A stretch of 64,000 nt of DNA, from assembly GCF_040537815.1 (NCBI RefSeq), contig NZ_JBEWSZ010000001.1:2108001-2172000 (forward strand), written 5' to 3'. Positions within the stretch are counted from its first letter, which is position 1. The number at the start of each line of letters is the position of its first letter. Source of the DNA: Mesorhizobium shangrilense. GTDB lineage: Bacteria > Pseudomonadota > Alphaproteobacteria > Rhizobiales > Rhizobiaceae. Below are positions 28,685-37,471 of this stretch, one piece after another. Position numbers and translations under genes: made by a program. The notes under the pieces were generated by a model. That model worked only from the letters and a program-made list of their open reading frames with translations, ran no database searches and was not told the DNA's origin.

Positions 28685-29509
28685 CTACATCGGTCGCCTG
28701 ATTTGCTGCGCCCGCTCCGGCTCGACCACCTTGCGGTAGAGATGCCAGGTCGCGTGGCCGAGGATGGGCATGACCACGGCAAGCCCGGCAAACAGCGGGA
28801 TCGAGCCGACGACCAGCAGCACTGCGACCAGAAGCCCCCACAGCGCCATCATAAGCGGATTTGCCATCACTGCCCGCGCGGAGGTCTCGATTGCCGACAC
28901 CGCGCCGACATCGCGATCGAGCATCAGCGGAAAGGCGACAACTGTCGTCGCCAGCACGATCACGGCAAAGACGAAGCCGGCGGCGTTGCCGAGCAGGATC
29001 AGGGTCCAGCCGCGGCTCGTCGTCAGCACCTCGCGGATGAAGCCACCGATCGAGGCCGGCGGCTGGTCGCCAAACAGGCTTGTGTAGATCGATTGCGCGG
29101 TGAACATCCACAGCAGGAACAGCGCCAGCAGCATGATGCCGATCACCGCGATCGAGGGCAGTGCTGGCGAATGCCGGACATTGAGTGCGTGCCGCCAGGA
29201 GGTGTTCATGCCGAGCTCACGCCGGCGGCTGATCTCGTAGAGGCCGATCGCGGCGAACGGGCCGACGAGCGCGAAACCGGACATCAGCGGGTAGATGAGC
29301 TGGATGGCATTCGCGCCGGACGTCCACTGCGTTAGGATCAGGCCAACGATCGGATAGATCAGGCACAGGAACACGTAGTGCGAAGGTTTTGCCCAGAAAT
29401 CCTCGGCGCCGAGACGCAGGGCGTCCCTCAAATCGTCAATGGTGATGCGTCGCACCGTGGGCTGCACGTGCATCCCACGTGCGTCCGCCATGACATGAAA
29501 GCCGGCCAT
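28685..29509 (-). CDS. DUF2189 family integral membrane protein
   Basis: The 274-residue protein contains about six transmembrane helices and the DUF2189 sequence features TIDDLRDALRLGAEDFWAKPSH near its start and PLMLDRDVGAVSAIETSARAV near its end. The family is found mostly in proteobacteria, often linked to cytochrome oxidase or copper genes, and has no known reaction. The ATG at 29509 is preceded by GGAGGAAGG, an excellent ribosome site, and excludes an open stretch of 58 codons upstream. Neighbours give no functional hint. Confidence 0.85.
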   Translation of the reverse strand: MAGFHVMADARGMHVQPTVRRITIDDLRDALRLGAEDFWAKPSHYVFLCLIYPIVGLILTQWTSGANAIQLIYPLMSGFALVGPFAAIGLYEISRRRELGMNTSWRHALNVRHSPALPSIAVIGIMLLALFLLWMFTAQSIYTSLFGDQPPASIGGFIREVLTTSRGWTLILLGNAAGFVFAVIVLATTVVAFPLMLDRDVGAVSAIETSARAVMANPLMMALWGLLVAVLLVVGSIPLFAGLAVVMPILGHATWHLYRKVVEPERAQQIRRPM

Positions 29510-29724
29510 AACCTTCCTCCCGTGTGTCGGGGCGGTCACCGCCAGGATGGCCGCCCATAGCTGCCACTTCTCGTACCAAGGGATGATAGCCGATTTGGCA
29601 AGGGTTGTCGCCAAATGCTTGGACAGATGGCGGCAAGACGTGCGATCTGCCGCGGACAAATCAACAGGCACCGCGCGGCGCAAGACACTGCAAGTTCCGC
29701 GCGGCTGAATGCGGCCGAGGTGTT

Positions 29725-30429
29725 CTAGGCGGCGAAGCGACCAATCACTTCGGCCAGCGGCACATGGCCAAGGCAGGCTCCCGAACCCGCCGGCATGGAG
29801 CCGTCCTCAACGGACTGCGCGTATTGCACCGCCGGATCGCTTTCGATCCGGCGACGCAAGGCAGCCAGTTTTGGATAGGCCGCCCCTTCGACCGCCTGGT
29901 GGAACTCAGCCCAGCGCGCCACGCCGATCAAAGTTGTGTCAGCCAGGGTCAGGTGCTCGCCGACCAGAAAGTCCGTGTCGGCAATCATTGCCTCAAGGCG
30001 GTCGTGGCGATCGGCGACACCCTTGCGGCCAAAATCACGCAGCGTCGCCAGCAGCGCCGGATCGGCCGAAACCATCTCGAATGCCACCCAGAGCGGACTG
30101 AAGGCCGCCGTGAAACCGGTGTTCACGAAAGCCATCAGTTGATGCATCCGGTCGGCATCGGGAGAGCGAGGATCAAAGCTGATACGACGCTGTGTATCAC
30201 GTGCCTCAAGCCACGCGGCGATGGCCATGGTCTCGGTCAGAATTCGGCCTTCATCGGTGATCAGCACCGGCGTTTCCTGACGGCCGTTGATACGGGCATA
30301 GGCGTCGTTCTTCATGTCAGCGAGCATGTCGACACGACACAGACGGTAGGGTTGCCCGACGCGTTCAAAGGCAGCGACGAGACCCAGCGAGCTTCCCGCC
30401 GGGAAGCCATAAAGGAGGATAGGTTCCAT
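29725..30429 (-). CDS. Glutathione S-transferase family protein
   Basis: This 234-residue protein has a thioredoxin-fold N-terminal half (ILLYGFPAGSSLGLVAAFE, RQETPVLITDEGRILTETMAIAAWL, which includes the TET glutathione contact) and an all-helical C-terminal half with DTDFLVGEHLTLADTTLIG. Such enzymes conjugate or reduce with glutathione. No YkfB-type catalytic cysteine is obvious, so serine or tyrosine chemistry is assumed. The ATG at 30429 is used because the family starts with that strand. It is divergent from an HxlR regulator 107 bases away, a usual pairing for detoxification genes. Confidence 0.87.
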   Translation of the reverse strand: MEPILLYGFPAGSSLGLVAAFERVGQPYRLCRVDMLADMKNDAYARINGRQETPVLITDEGRILTETMAIAAWLEARDTQRRISFDPRSPDADRMHQLMAFVNTGFTAAFSPLWVAFEMVSADPALLATLRDFGRKGVADRHDRLEAMIADTDFLVGEHLTLADTTLIGVARWAEFHQAVEGAAYPKLAALRRRIESDPAVQYAQSVEDGSMPAGSGACLGHVPLAEVIGRFAA

Positions 30430-30500
30430 TTGTTGTCTCTTCCATGATTCAGGGATCACGCCGCGCAGCGAAACTTGACCCTAATCACTGGTCGTCCCAT

Positions 30501-30523
30501 GTAAATTACGCACTATTTTGTAA
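30501..30523. promoter_or_regulatory. Palindromic operator candidate between the GST and HxlR genes
   Basis: GTAAATTAC (30501-30509) is itself a palindrome, and TTAC-N10-GTAA spans 30506-30523. It sits 14 bases ahead of the HxlR start, in the only spacer between two divergent genes. Confidence 0.4.
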
Positions 30524-30536
30524 CCAGGATCGGCCC

Positions 30537-30902
30537 ATGAAGGATGTCGTCTCACGCTGTCCGATCGAAGAGGCGATGCGTGTGCTCAGCGGTCGCTGGC
30601 CGACATTGCTCCTCTACTATCTGAAGGATGGAACCAAGCGATTCAGCGAGTTGAGGCGCGACAATCCGACGGTGTCGCACCGCATGCTGGCGTTGGAACT
30701 GCGCAAGCTGGAGGATGCCGGGATCGTGCGACGGACCGCGCATTCAGGCTATCCGCTCCGCGTCGATTACAGCCTCACGGCAGCGGGGCGCAGTCTTGTT
30801 CCGCTCATAGACGCCTTGGGCGCATGGTGGGAGCGCACCGGGGATGATCGCACCGATCCGATTGCTTCGAACCAGGAAACAGGCCTGGGAACAGCAGCCT
30901 AG
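30537..30902 (+). CDS. HxlR family transcriptional regulator
   Basis: A 121-residue winged-helix protein. CPIEEAMRVLSGRWPTLLLYYLKDG is the usual HxlR start with an early cysteine, and FSELRRDNPTVSHRMLALELRKLEDAGIVRR forms the recognition helix and wing. Members often sense quinones, aldehydes or other electrophiles through the N-terminal cysteine and control an adjacent detoxifying enzyme. The divergent GST gene is the likely target. I start at the ATG at 30537, two residues before the family begins; the frame runs 31 codons further upstream. Confidence 0.9.
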   Translation: MKDVVSRCPIEEAMRVLSGRWPTLLLYYLKDGTKRFSELRRDNPTVSHRMLALELRKLEDAGIVRRTAHSGYPLRVDYSLTAAGRSLVPLIDALGAWWERTGDDRTDPIASNQETGLGTAA

Positions 30903-30936
30903 AGATTTTCAAGCCCAGGCGTCGAAACGCCAGAAT

Positions 30937-31335
30937 CTAGCCTGGCGAGTTGAAAACCGCCTCGATGTGATGGCCGTCGGGATCGATGACGAAAGCCGCG
31001 TGATAGTGCGGGCCATAGTCTGGCCGGGGACCGGGCGCGCCGTTGTCACGGCCGCCATGAGCGAGTGCGGCGGCATGGAAGAGAGCAATGCTGTGGCGAT
31101 CCGGGGCCGCGAAGGCCAGATGAAAACCCGGACCCGGCGGACGCTGGCCTTGCGGGCGAAGCTTGATCGCCAGCTTGTCGCCGCCGCCGGCAACGCCATA
31201 GCCTACGGCCTGATCGGGTCCATCAGGTCTGAGATCTTCCCAGACCCGCTGGTAGCCAAGCGGCGCAAACACTGCATCGTAGAATGCCACCGAGCGCTCG
31301 ATATTCGAAACCCCAAAAGACACGTGGTGAAGCAT
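30937..31335 (-). CDS. VOC family protein (glyoxalase/bleomycin resistance fold)
   Basis: The 132-residue protein has the two beta-alpha-beta modules of the vicinal-oxygen-chelate family: MLHHVSFGVSNIERSVAFYDAVFAPLGY first, then HAAFVIDPDGHHIEAVFN. The histidine in LHHV and the final glutamate in HHIEAV are the likely metal ligands. Family members act on small electrophiles or bind drugs. The ATG at 31335 begins at the family start; a start ten codons earlier is in frame. It is convergent with the HxlR gene and may share its stress context. Substrate unknown. Confidence 0.87.
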   Translation of the reverse strand: MLHHVSFGVSNIERSVAFYDAVFAPLGYQRVWEDLRPDGPDQAVGYGVAGGGDKLAIKLRPQGQRPPGPGFHLAFAAPDRHSIALFHAAALAHGGRDNGAPGPRPDYGPHYHAAFVIDPDGHHIEAVFNSPG

Positions 31336-31409
31336 GTTGCGGAAATCCTTGTCTTTGATCGGCACAGTCGATTGGTTTTTGCCGGCTCTCCCAGCCGACG
31401 CAGCCTAAT

Positions 31410-31967
31410 TCAGTCAGCGTGATCGCCGGCGAGCCGCCCGAACATCCGGAAATCATGGAAGTCTCCCTTGAACCACGCTTTCTGCCGGAGTGTTCCCTCA
31501 TAGCGGAATCCGGATTTTTCCAACACACGGTCCGATCCGGTATTTCCGGGCAGCGTCCATGCCTCGATGCGGTTGAGGCCGAAGAACCTGTGGCCGCAGA
31601 CGGCGACCGCAATGGCGGCCTCGGTCATCAGGCCTTTTCCCCAAAAATCAGGATGCAATTCATAACCGATCTGGCCACACTTCCATTTTGCCTCGAAGTG
31701 GTTGTATCGGATCGCGCCAGCCAGCCGTTTCGACTCCCGATCCTCGATCATCCAGGCGCATCCCTTGCCGCTGCCGAACGCCTTTGCCATCCATTTCATG
31801 ACCCGCTCTACATGGGCCTTGTTCGGTGTGGTCGGCCAGTTCGAAAAGCACGTAACATCGGGGTTCGACAGGATGCGGCCGAAAGCAGTGGCATCCTCCT
31901 GCAGAGGCGCACGCAACACCAAACGCTCTGTGGACAGGGTGGGAAATGTACGGACAGCCGTTCGCAT
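31410..31967 (-). CDS. GNAT family acetyltransferase, RimJ/RimL-like
   Basis: A 185-residue N-acetyltransferase. The N-terminus LSTERLVLRAPLQEDATAFGRIL is typical of RimJ/RimL-type enzymes, and the acetyl-CoA-binding segment is close to YELHPDFWGKGLMTEAA, followed by HRFFGLNRIEAWTLPGNTGSDRVLEKSGF. These enzymes acetylate the N-terminus of ribosomal proteins or small amines. No ribosomal gene is near, so the acceptor is open. It is divergent from the CAP-domain lipoprotein gene, 161 bases apart. Confidence 0.88.
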   Translation of the reverse strand: MRTAVRTFPTLSTERLVLRAPLQEDATAFGRILSNPDVTCFSNWPTTPNKAHVERVMKWMAKAFGSGKGCAWMIEDRESKRLAGAIRYNHFEAKWKCGQIGYELHPDFWGKGLMTEAAIAVAVCGHRFFGLNRIEAWTLPGNTGSDRVLEKSGFRYEGTLRQKAWFKGDFHDFRMFGRLAGDHAD

Positions 31968-32128
31968 CAGGTCCTCATATCGTATGAACTCTCGGGTCTG
32001 CTGGCGGATGCCAGGCGCGCGTCCAATCTATGCAAAGCGGCCAGCGGAATCTCCACTCGCCGCTTATTCTGGCGCAAATTTCGTCCCCTGCCCGCCAAAA
32101 GCCATGATCGCGGCTATGTGAGGCAGCC

Positions 32129-32644
32129 ATGACCCCTGCAAAAAACGCTGATGACGCCCGCTCCCCCGTGAACAGACGAATGCTGATCAAAGCCGCCGGC
32201 TTTATCGCATTGGCCGGGCTTGCCGCGTGCGGCACCGTCTCGCTTCCGGCCGGCGAAGGCGCCGGCGCTTCATCGTCCGCGGCCGCCACGCTTGCCGGAA
32301 TCCGGACTGCCGGCGGGCTTGGACCGCTGGCGCCCGATCCACAACTCGAACAGGCGGCCCTGCAACAGGCCAAGTACATGGCGCGCAGTGGCCGCATGAA
32401 CCATACAACAGGCTGGGGCAAGGATTTTGCCTCGCGCGTCAAGGACAACGGCATCACAGGTGCGGCCGCCGAGAACATCGCCGAGGGGCGATTCGACCAG
32501 CAGAAGCTGCTCGATATCTGGATGAATTCGCCGGGCCACCGCCGCAACATGCTCGACCCGCGCTTCACGCGCTTTGGCCTCGCCTATGTCCGTGACGGGC
32601 GCGACAATGCTGTCCGCTACTGGGCGCTGGTGCTCGGAAAGTAG
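32129..32644 (+). CDS. CAP-domain lipoprotein (SCP-like)
   Basis: This 171-residue protein has a signal with paired arginines (NRRMLIKAAGF) and a lipobox LAAC near residue 34, so it could be Tat-exported and lipid-anchored. The rest is a bacterial CAP domain of the YkwD kind: YMARSGRMNHTTGWGKDF, AENIAEG, and WMNSPGHRRNMLDPRFTRFGLAYV. The conserved histidines and glutamate of the CAP cavity are present. Bacterial CAP proteins are secreted and their reaction is mostly unknown. It is convergent with the efflux gene and ends 76 bases before it. Confidence 0.87.
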   Translation: MTPAKNADDARSPVNRRMLIKAAGFIALAGLAACGTVSLPAGEGAGASSSAAATLAGIRTAGGLGPLAPDPQLEQAALQQAKYMARSGRMNHTTGWGKDFASRVKDNGITGAAAENIAEGRFDQQKLLDIWMNSPGHRRNMLDPRFTRFGLAYVRDGRDNAVRYWALVLGK

Positions 32645-32651
32645 GCTCCCG

Positions 32652-32677
32652 GTAGGGGTGCACAGTCGGCCCTACTT
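32652..32677. terminator. Weak stem-loop between convergent CAP and MFS genes
   Basis: GTAGGG and CCCTAC form a 6-bp stem with a 12-base loop in the 76-base convergent spacer. No T-run follows on either strand. Confidence 0.25.
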
Positions 32678-32720
32678 GGTCGTCGCCTTGAACTTGCCCA
32701 TCAGATGCGGACCGGAAATC

Positions 32721-34256
32721 CTAGTCCATGTGCACGGCAGGCGCCCCGCCGCCGGCCGGCGCCCGCGCCGGCTTGCGCAGCAGGAAAACAAACGGGATGG
32801 CAAGCAGCGTCATCATCATCAGCAGCTTGAAGTCGTTGACGTAGGAGATCATCATCGCCTGGATATTGACCATGCCATCCACCTGTGAAAGCGCTGTTGG
32901 ATCGCCGCCGGCGGCGGCTGGCGAGGCCGCCCACAGATTCGGGTTGAACGGGTTGATGAAGGCTGACAGCTCCGCGTGATTGACCTGCGTGTTGCGGACC
33001 AACAGCACCGTCACGACAGACACACCGATGGACGAGCCAAGATTGCGCACCAGGCTGAACAAAGCCGTGGCATCGGTGCGGAAGCGCGCGTCGAGCGTGG
33101 CGAAGGCAATGGTGGACAGCGGCACGAACACCATTCCCATTCCCAGGCCCTGGATGACGCCGGAGCTGATGATCAGCCAATTGTCCATCTGAGGCGTGAA
33201 GCCCGCCATCGTATAGAGCGATTGCGCGGTCAACAGAAAGCCGATGACGACGAGAATCCTGGCGTCGATCTTGGTCATCAGCCGCCCGACGACCAGCATC
33301 GAAACCATCGTGCCGACACCGCGTGGCCCCATGACGAGACCTATGGTGATGGTGGGATAGCCGAAAATGACCGACAGCATTGGCGGCAGCAGCGCCATGC
33401 TCGCCAAAATGAGCACGCCCATGACGAAGATGAACGCCAGCCCGGTCACGAAATTGCGGTCGACGAAGATCTTCGGGTCGATGAAGGGGTGTTCCGCCGT
33501 CACCGAGTGAATGATGAACACCCAGAAGCCGGTTATGGAAAGACCGAGCTCGATCCAGATCTCGACCGAGGAAAACCAGTCGACCTCGCCGCCGCGATCG
33601 AGCAGCAGCTGCAGCGCGCCGACACCAAGCGAGAGCATGGCGAAGCCGAAGAAATCGAAGCTTCGGATGCGCCGGGCAACGCTTGGAAGATACGCGGCCA
33701 TGCCGAGGAAGGCGATGATGCCGACCGGCAGGTTGATGAAGAACACCCAGCGCCAGTTGAAATTCTCGGTCAGCCAGCCACCCAGGGTCGGGCCAAGGAT
33801 CGGCCCCAGCATGATGCCGGCGCCCCAGATGGCCATCGCCTGGCCGTGGCGCTCCTTCGGGTTGATGTCGAGCAGGAAGGTCTGCGACAGAGGCACGATC
33901 GCCGCACCGAACACGCCCTGCATCAGCCGGAAGAACACCATGGTCTCCAGGCTCCAGGCGATGCCGCACAGCATGGAGAAAACGGTGAAGCCGACCACTG
34001 CCGTCAGGAACAGTTCCTTGCGGCCGATGCGGTCCGCCACCCAGCCGGTCACCGGCGTCATGATGGCGGCGGCAACGATGTAGGAGGTGAGCACCCAGTT
34101 GATGTTGTCCGGAGAGGCGCCGAGATCGCCGGTCATGGTTGGCAACGCGACGTTGGCGATCGTCGTGTCGAGCGCCTGCATGATCGTCGCCAGCATGAGC
34201 GCGACCGTGATCAGGCCGCGGTGCGGCACTTCCTTGAAGGGTTCTGGCGTGCTCAT
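32721..34256 (-). CDS. DHA2-family MFS multidrug efflux permease (EmrB-like)
   Basis: A 511-residue protein with about 14 hydrophobic helices, matching the DHA2 group. The signature LDTTIANVALPTMTGDLGAS opens helix 1, GWVADRIGRKELFL is the conserved loop after helix 2, and GPILGPTLGGWLTENFNWRWVFFINLP is the family motif C region. These pumps expel drugs by proton antiport, together with an HlyD adaptor and outer membrane channel. The ATG at 34256 is used because GGAAG lies nine bases ahead and it gives the right N-terminus. The HlyD gene is upstream on the same strand, but 315 bases separate them. Confidence 0.92.
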   Translation of the reverse strand: MSTPEPFKEVPHRGLITVALMLATIMQALDTTIANVALPTMTGDLGASPDNINWVLTSYIVAAAIMTPVTGWVADRIGRKELFLTAVVGFTVFSMLCGIAWSLETMVFFRLMQGVFGAAIVPLSQTFLLDINPKERHGQAMAIWGAGIMLGPILGPTLGGWLTENFNWRWVFFINLPVGIIAFLGMAAYLPSVARRIRSFDFFGFAMLSLGVGALQLLLDRGGEVDWFSSVEIWIELGLSITGFWVFIIHSVTAEHPFIDPKIFVDRNFVTGLAFIFVMGVLILASMALLPPMLSVIFGYPTITIGLVMGPRGVGTMVSMLVVGRLMTKIDARILVVIGFLLTAQSLYTMAGFTPQMDNWLIISSGVIQGLGMGMVFVPLSTIAFATLDARFRTDATALFSLVRNLGSSIGVSVVTVLLVRNTQVNHAELSAFINPFNPNLWAASPAAAGGDPTALSQVDGMVNIQAMMISYVNDFKLLMMMTLLAIPFVFLLRKPARAPAGGGAPAVHMD

Positions 34257-34571
34257 GGTACGGAACTTCCAACCGGTAACAAAAACGTGTACGCTGGGAT
34301 TCCGGGCGGCGAAGCCTTGCTTGTGGAAAGACACTCATCGCGGTGGGACGCGAGTATCGATGTGGGGGTTACATCGACAGAGTGGCTGTTCACATAGGGC
34401 GTTCGCCGCCCGGAAACCGAAGGCCCAAAGGGGTTGGCGTTGAACGGCCCAGGGCTCGATCAGGCACAACAGAGCCCAACTCCAGCACCTCTACCCTCCC
34501 CCGACCGCCCATCGGACCAATCCTGCCTTTCATCCGCGCTCGCGCGCAGCGTGCGTTCTGACCGCAGCCGA
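34257..34571. other. 315-base spacer inside the efflux operon, containing a structured element
   Basis: Adaptor and pump genes of this kind are normally a few bases apart or overlapping. I find no ORF with a family match here. Most of the spacer's visible structure is the 116-base inverted-repeat element described separately, which ends 43 bases before the pump start codon. Confidence 0.6.
34300..34415 (-). ncRNA. Structured leader element between the HlyD and MFS genes (candidate)
   Basis: Two 14-base arms, TTCCGGGCGGCGAA (34300-34313) and its exact complement at 34402-34415, enclose 88 bases. Inside, TCGATGT (34357-34363) pairs with ACATCGA (34371-34377), and ACTC/GAGT plus GCG/CGC form another hairpin at 34333-34355. 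On the - strand this would fold as a closed multi-branched RNA ending 43 bases before the pump start. It could be a cis-regulatory RNA or a small repeat element. Candidate only; no known family was recognised. Confidence 0.4.
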
Positions 34572-35750
34572 CTATTCGGCCTCACTGGCGGTGGCATGAC
34601 CGAATATGCTCGGAAACCCGCGGGAAACGCCGGTATCGACGGTGACGTCCGCGCTCATGCCCGTGCGCAGCATCATCTTGGATTCTGGATCAGTCAGTTC
34701 CAGGCGCACCGGGATGCGTTGGGTGACCTTGACCCAGTTGCCGGTGGCGTTCTGGGCCGGCAGCAACGAGAATTCCGCTCCGGTGCCGGCACCTATCGCC
34801 TTCACCGTCGCTTCGAATTTCCGCCCCGGATAGGTGTCCACGACGATTTCCGCCTTCTGGCCGGGCTTCATGTGGGTAAGCTGCGTTTCCTTGAAATTGG
34901 CGTCGATCCAGGTGTCGCCGGTCTCGACCAGCGAAAACAGCGGGGTGCCCGAGCCGACATACTGGCCGACCTTGAACGAAGACGCCCGGCTGATGACGCC
35001 GTCGGCGGGCGCCTTGACCGTGGTCTGCGCCAAGTCGTAGGCAGCCTTGTCACGCGCGGCCAGCGCGGCCATCACGGTCGGATGCTTGTCTGTCTCGATG
35101 TCGGGATTGCCGGCAAGTGCGGCCTTGGCGCTGAGAATGCCTTGCTGGGCTACAGTCAATTGCTGCTTGGCCTTGTCGAGGTCATTCTTGGCCTGATCAA
35201 GCGAAGACTTGGTATTGATGCCCTTCTGGGCAAGGTCCGAAGCCCGGTCGAATTGCGACTGTGCATAGTCCATTTCGCTGGTGGCGGACTTTTCCTGAGC
35301 CATCGACTGGCTGTAGGCGGCGCGAAGCTGCTCGACGCCAACGCGCGCGACCGCGACCGCCGCATCGGCCTGCGCCAGCGCGATCTGATAGGGGGCGGGG
35401 TCGACAACAAAGAGCACGTCACCCTGCTTGACGACCTGGTTGTCCGCAATGCCAACCTGAACGATACGGCCCGCCGTGTCCGAAGCGATCGCCACCTTGG
35501 CCTGCTGCAGATTGGCGTTTTCAGTCTCCTGGTAACGGCCACCGGTGACCCAGACATAGCCGCCGCCGGCAACCAGAGCCAAGGGGAGTGCAGCCATCAG
35601 CAGCAAACGGCCGAAACGGCGCTTCTTCTCCGGCGCGGCCGAGACCGGCTGCACTGGGGGAGCGACAGCCACCGGGGCAGCAGCCGGCTGGACCGGCGCT
35701 TCCATTTCCAGCTTGGTTGCGTTCTCATCTATCTTGGCTACCGCGTTCAT
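34572..35750 (-). CDS. HlyD-family periplasmic adaptor of the efflux pump (EmrA-like)
   Basis: The 392-residue protein has a proline- and alanine-rich cytosolic start, one membrane helix (RFGRLLLMAALPLALVAGGG), a biotinyl-lipoyl hairpin domain, a long coiled coil (DFKxxLDQAKNDLDKAKQQL type segment) and the second lipoyl half. This is the EmrA class of membrane fusion proteins that link an inner membrane pump to an outer membrane channel. The MarR gene overlaps its start by four bases (35747-35750), so regulator and adaptor are translated together. The pump gene follows after an unusual 315-base spacer. Substrate unknown, probably lipophilic acids or plant compounds. Confidence 0.9.
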   Translation of the reverse strand: MNAVAKIDENATKLEMEAPVQPAAAPVAVAPPVQPVSAAPEKKRRFGRLLLMAALPLALVAGGGYVWVTGGRYQETENANLQQAKVAIASDTAGRIVQVGIADNQVVKQGDVLFVVDPAPYQIALAQADAAVAVARVGVEQLRAAYSQSMAQEKSATSEMDYAQSQFDRASDLAQKGINTKSSLDQAKNDLDKAKQQLTVAQQGILSAKAALAGNPDIETDKHPTVMAALAARDKAAYDLAQTTVKAPADGVISRASSFKVGQYVGSGTPLFSLVETGDTWIDANFKETQLTHMKPGQKAEIVVDTYPGRKFEATVKAIGAGTGAEFSLLPAQNATGNWVKVTQRIPVRLELTDPESKMMLRTGMSADVTVDTGVSRGFPSIFGHATASEAE

Positions 35751-36223
35751 GCTGCTGCGCCTTCCGCACTCTTGTTTTTGTCGCTGGACGGCTCGTCGTC
35801 AGCGAGATTCTGCACCATCGCCTCAAGTGCCGTGATGAGGACGCGGCGGGCTTCCGGCGATACGCCAGACAGCGACTCTTCATAGACTTCGCCGGCCATG
35901 CTCTTGATCTTGGCATAGGCCTCGCTCGCCTTCGGCGTCGGGAAGATCATGCGCACACGCCGGTCGGCGGCATCGGAGCGGCGCTCAATCCAGCCGCCTT
36001 CCTCCATGCGATCGACCAGACGCGAGACGCTGATCGGCTCTATTTCGAGCAAATCGGCAAGGCGAGCCTGCGTTATCCCCTCTTCCTTGGCGACACGGAC
36101 CAGAAGCCGCCATTGCGCCGAAGAAAGCCCAAGGCCACTAGCCCTAGCCTCGAAGCGCTTGCGCATCAGGCGCTGCACATCGTGGATCAGGAACCCCAAT
36201 CTGTCTAAACCATCAGAAACCAT
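35747..36223 (-). CDS. MarR family transcriptional regulator of the efflux operon
   Basis: A 158-residue winged-helix repressor: LGLSSAQWRLLVRVAKEEGITQARLADLLEIEPISVSRLVDRMEEGGWIERR is the full MarR core, and DAADRRVRMIF is the wing. It is encoded first in the operon, so it likely represses its own promoter and the downstream HlyD and MFS genes until a ligand binds. A near-perfect palindrome lies 12 bases upstream of its start. The stop codon overlaps the start of the HlyD gene (ATGA). Ligand unknown. Confidence 0.92.
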   Translation of the reverse strand: MVSDGLDRLGFLIHDVQRLMRKRFEARASGLGLSSAQWRLLVRVAKEEGITQARLADLLEIEPISVSRLVDRMEEGGWIERRSDAADRRVRMIFPTPKASEAYAKIKSMAGEVYEESLSGVSPEARRVLITALEAMVQNLADDEPSSDKNKSAEGAAA

Positions 36224-36234
36224 GAGCGAGATAT

Positions 36235-36254
36235 ATAATAAGCGTGCTTAGTAT
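36235..36254. promoter_or_regulatory. MarR operator candidate
   Basis: TAAGC-GT-GCTTA (36239-36250) is a short perfect palindrome inside a nearly symmetric 20-base AT-rich block, beginning 12 bases upstream of the marR start codon. The location suits autoregulation. Confidence 0.5.
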
Positions 36255-36492
36255 TCAAGATACCTATCGCGCCAGAAGCGGATAAATATGCACGGCAGCC
36301 CTGCAATCCGGCCGCACGTCATGAATGTCGGAGCGCCCTGCTCCAGGCAGGTAAATCCGACATCCGGCGGGGTTCCACGCCCAAAGAGAAGGGGTCGCTG
36401 ACGCGCCGTTCGACAAAACCGCAGCCGCGGTTGCAGCAGCGGTTCCCGGTCGTGTATGGCGGTCGATGAAGACAGACTATCGGGAGGAAGAC

Positions 36493-37407
36493 ATGAAACT
36501 TGGACTACTGACTGCTCCGTTTCCGGACGTGCCGCTGGCCAGCGTCGCGGACTGGGCGAATTCCGCCGGCTTCGAGGCGCTGGAAATCGCTTGCTGGCCG
36601 AAATCAAGCGGTGCGGCCCGTCGTTACGCCGGCACCGCCCATATCGATGTCGCCGCGATTTCAGCATCGGAAGCACGCGATATCGCCGCTTCGCTCGAAG
36701 CGAAAAACCTGTCGATCTCCGCGCTCGGCTACTACCCGAACCCTTTGCATCCGGACGCCGCCCACCGGCAGGCCGTCATCGAGCATCTGAAGAAGGTCAT
36801 CGTGGCCGCCGGCAGGATGGGCGTTGGCCTGGTCAACACCTTCTGTGGTGGCGATGCATCCAAAAAACTGGACGACAACTGGCAGGACGCGCTGACGGTC
36901 TGGCCTGATATCATCGCCTTTGCCCGCGACAACAACGTCAAGCTGGCGTTCGAGAACTGCCCGATGATCTTCAGCTACGACGAGTGGCCGGGTGGCCACA
37001 ACATCGCCTACTCGCCACTGATCTGGCGCCGTATCTTTGAAGCCTGGGGCGGTGACGTCGGGATGAATTTCGACCCCTCGCACCTGATCTGGCAGATGAT
37101 CGACCAGGACCGATTCATCCGCGAGTTCGGCGTCCACATCGTGCACGCGCATGCCAAGGACCTGATGATCGACCGCGACGGCCTTTACGAGCGCGGCATT
37201 CTCTCTGCCGGCATCGGTTGGCAGATACCGCGCATGCCGGGTCTGGGCGAAGTCGACTGGAGTGGATTCTTCTCAGCGCTTTATCGGGCGGGCTATGACG
37301 GGCCGGTCATTATCGAGCATGAGGATCGCCGGTTCGAAGGCAGCGACGATCTGGTAAAGCGCGGCTTTCTTTTGGCCCGTGACGTGCTGCGACCCTTCGT
37401 CAAATAA
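36493..37407 (+). CDS. Sugar phosphate isomerase/epimerase (TIM barrel)
   Basis: The 304-residue protein belongs to the xylose-isomerase-like TIM barrel family (AP endonuclease 2 fold). Likely metal ligands are in VKLAFENCPM, GMNFDPSHLIWQ, IVHAHAKD and VIIEHEDRRFEG, in the right order for four barrel strands. Enzymes of this type isomerise or epimerise sugars, inositols or related hydroxy acids. The ATG at 36493 is chosen because GGGAGGAAG lies directly upstream. The gene stands alone between the MarR operon and the B12 transport operon, so no pathway can be inferred. No sugar transporter adjoins it. Confidence 0.85.
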   Translation: MKLGLLTAPFPDVPLASVADWANSAGFEALEIACWPKSSGAARRYAGTAHIDVAAISASEARDIAASLEAKNLSISALGYYPNPLHPDAAHRQAVIEHLKKVIVAAGRMGVGLVNTFCGGDASKKLDDNWQDALTVWPDIIAFARDNNVKLAFENCPMIFSYDEWPGGHNIAYSPLIWRRIFEAWGGDVGMNFDPSHLIWQMIDQDRFIREFGVHIVHAHAKDLMIDRDGLYERGILSAGIGWQIPRMPGLGEVDWSGFFSALYRAGYDGPVIIEHEDRRFEGSDDLVKRGFLLARDVLRPFVK

Positions 37408-37471
37408 CGACCGCGACCGCCGCGTGCCAACCAACATTGATGTTGCGCGTTCGCAGCCGCTGACTGATCTT

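Noticed and set aside
32701..34338. A second 545-codon frame on the - strand across the MFS gene
   Set aside because: It is another frame of the same gene, with no membrane helices or motif of its own.
34300..34415. Insertion-sequence interpretation of the 116-base element
   Set aside because: No transposase, no target duplication on the flanks and a size too small for an IS; left as an RNA or small repeat candidate.
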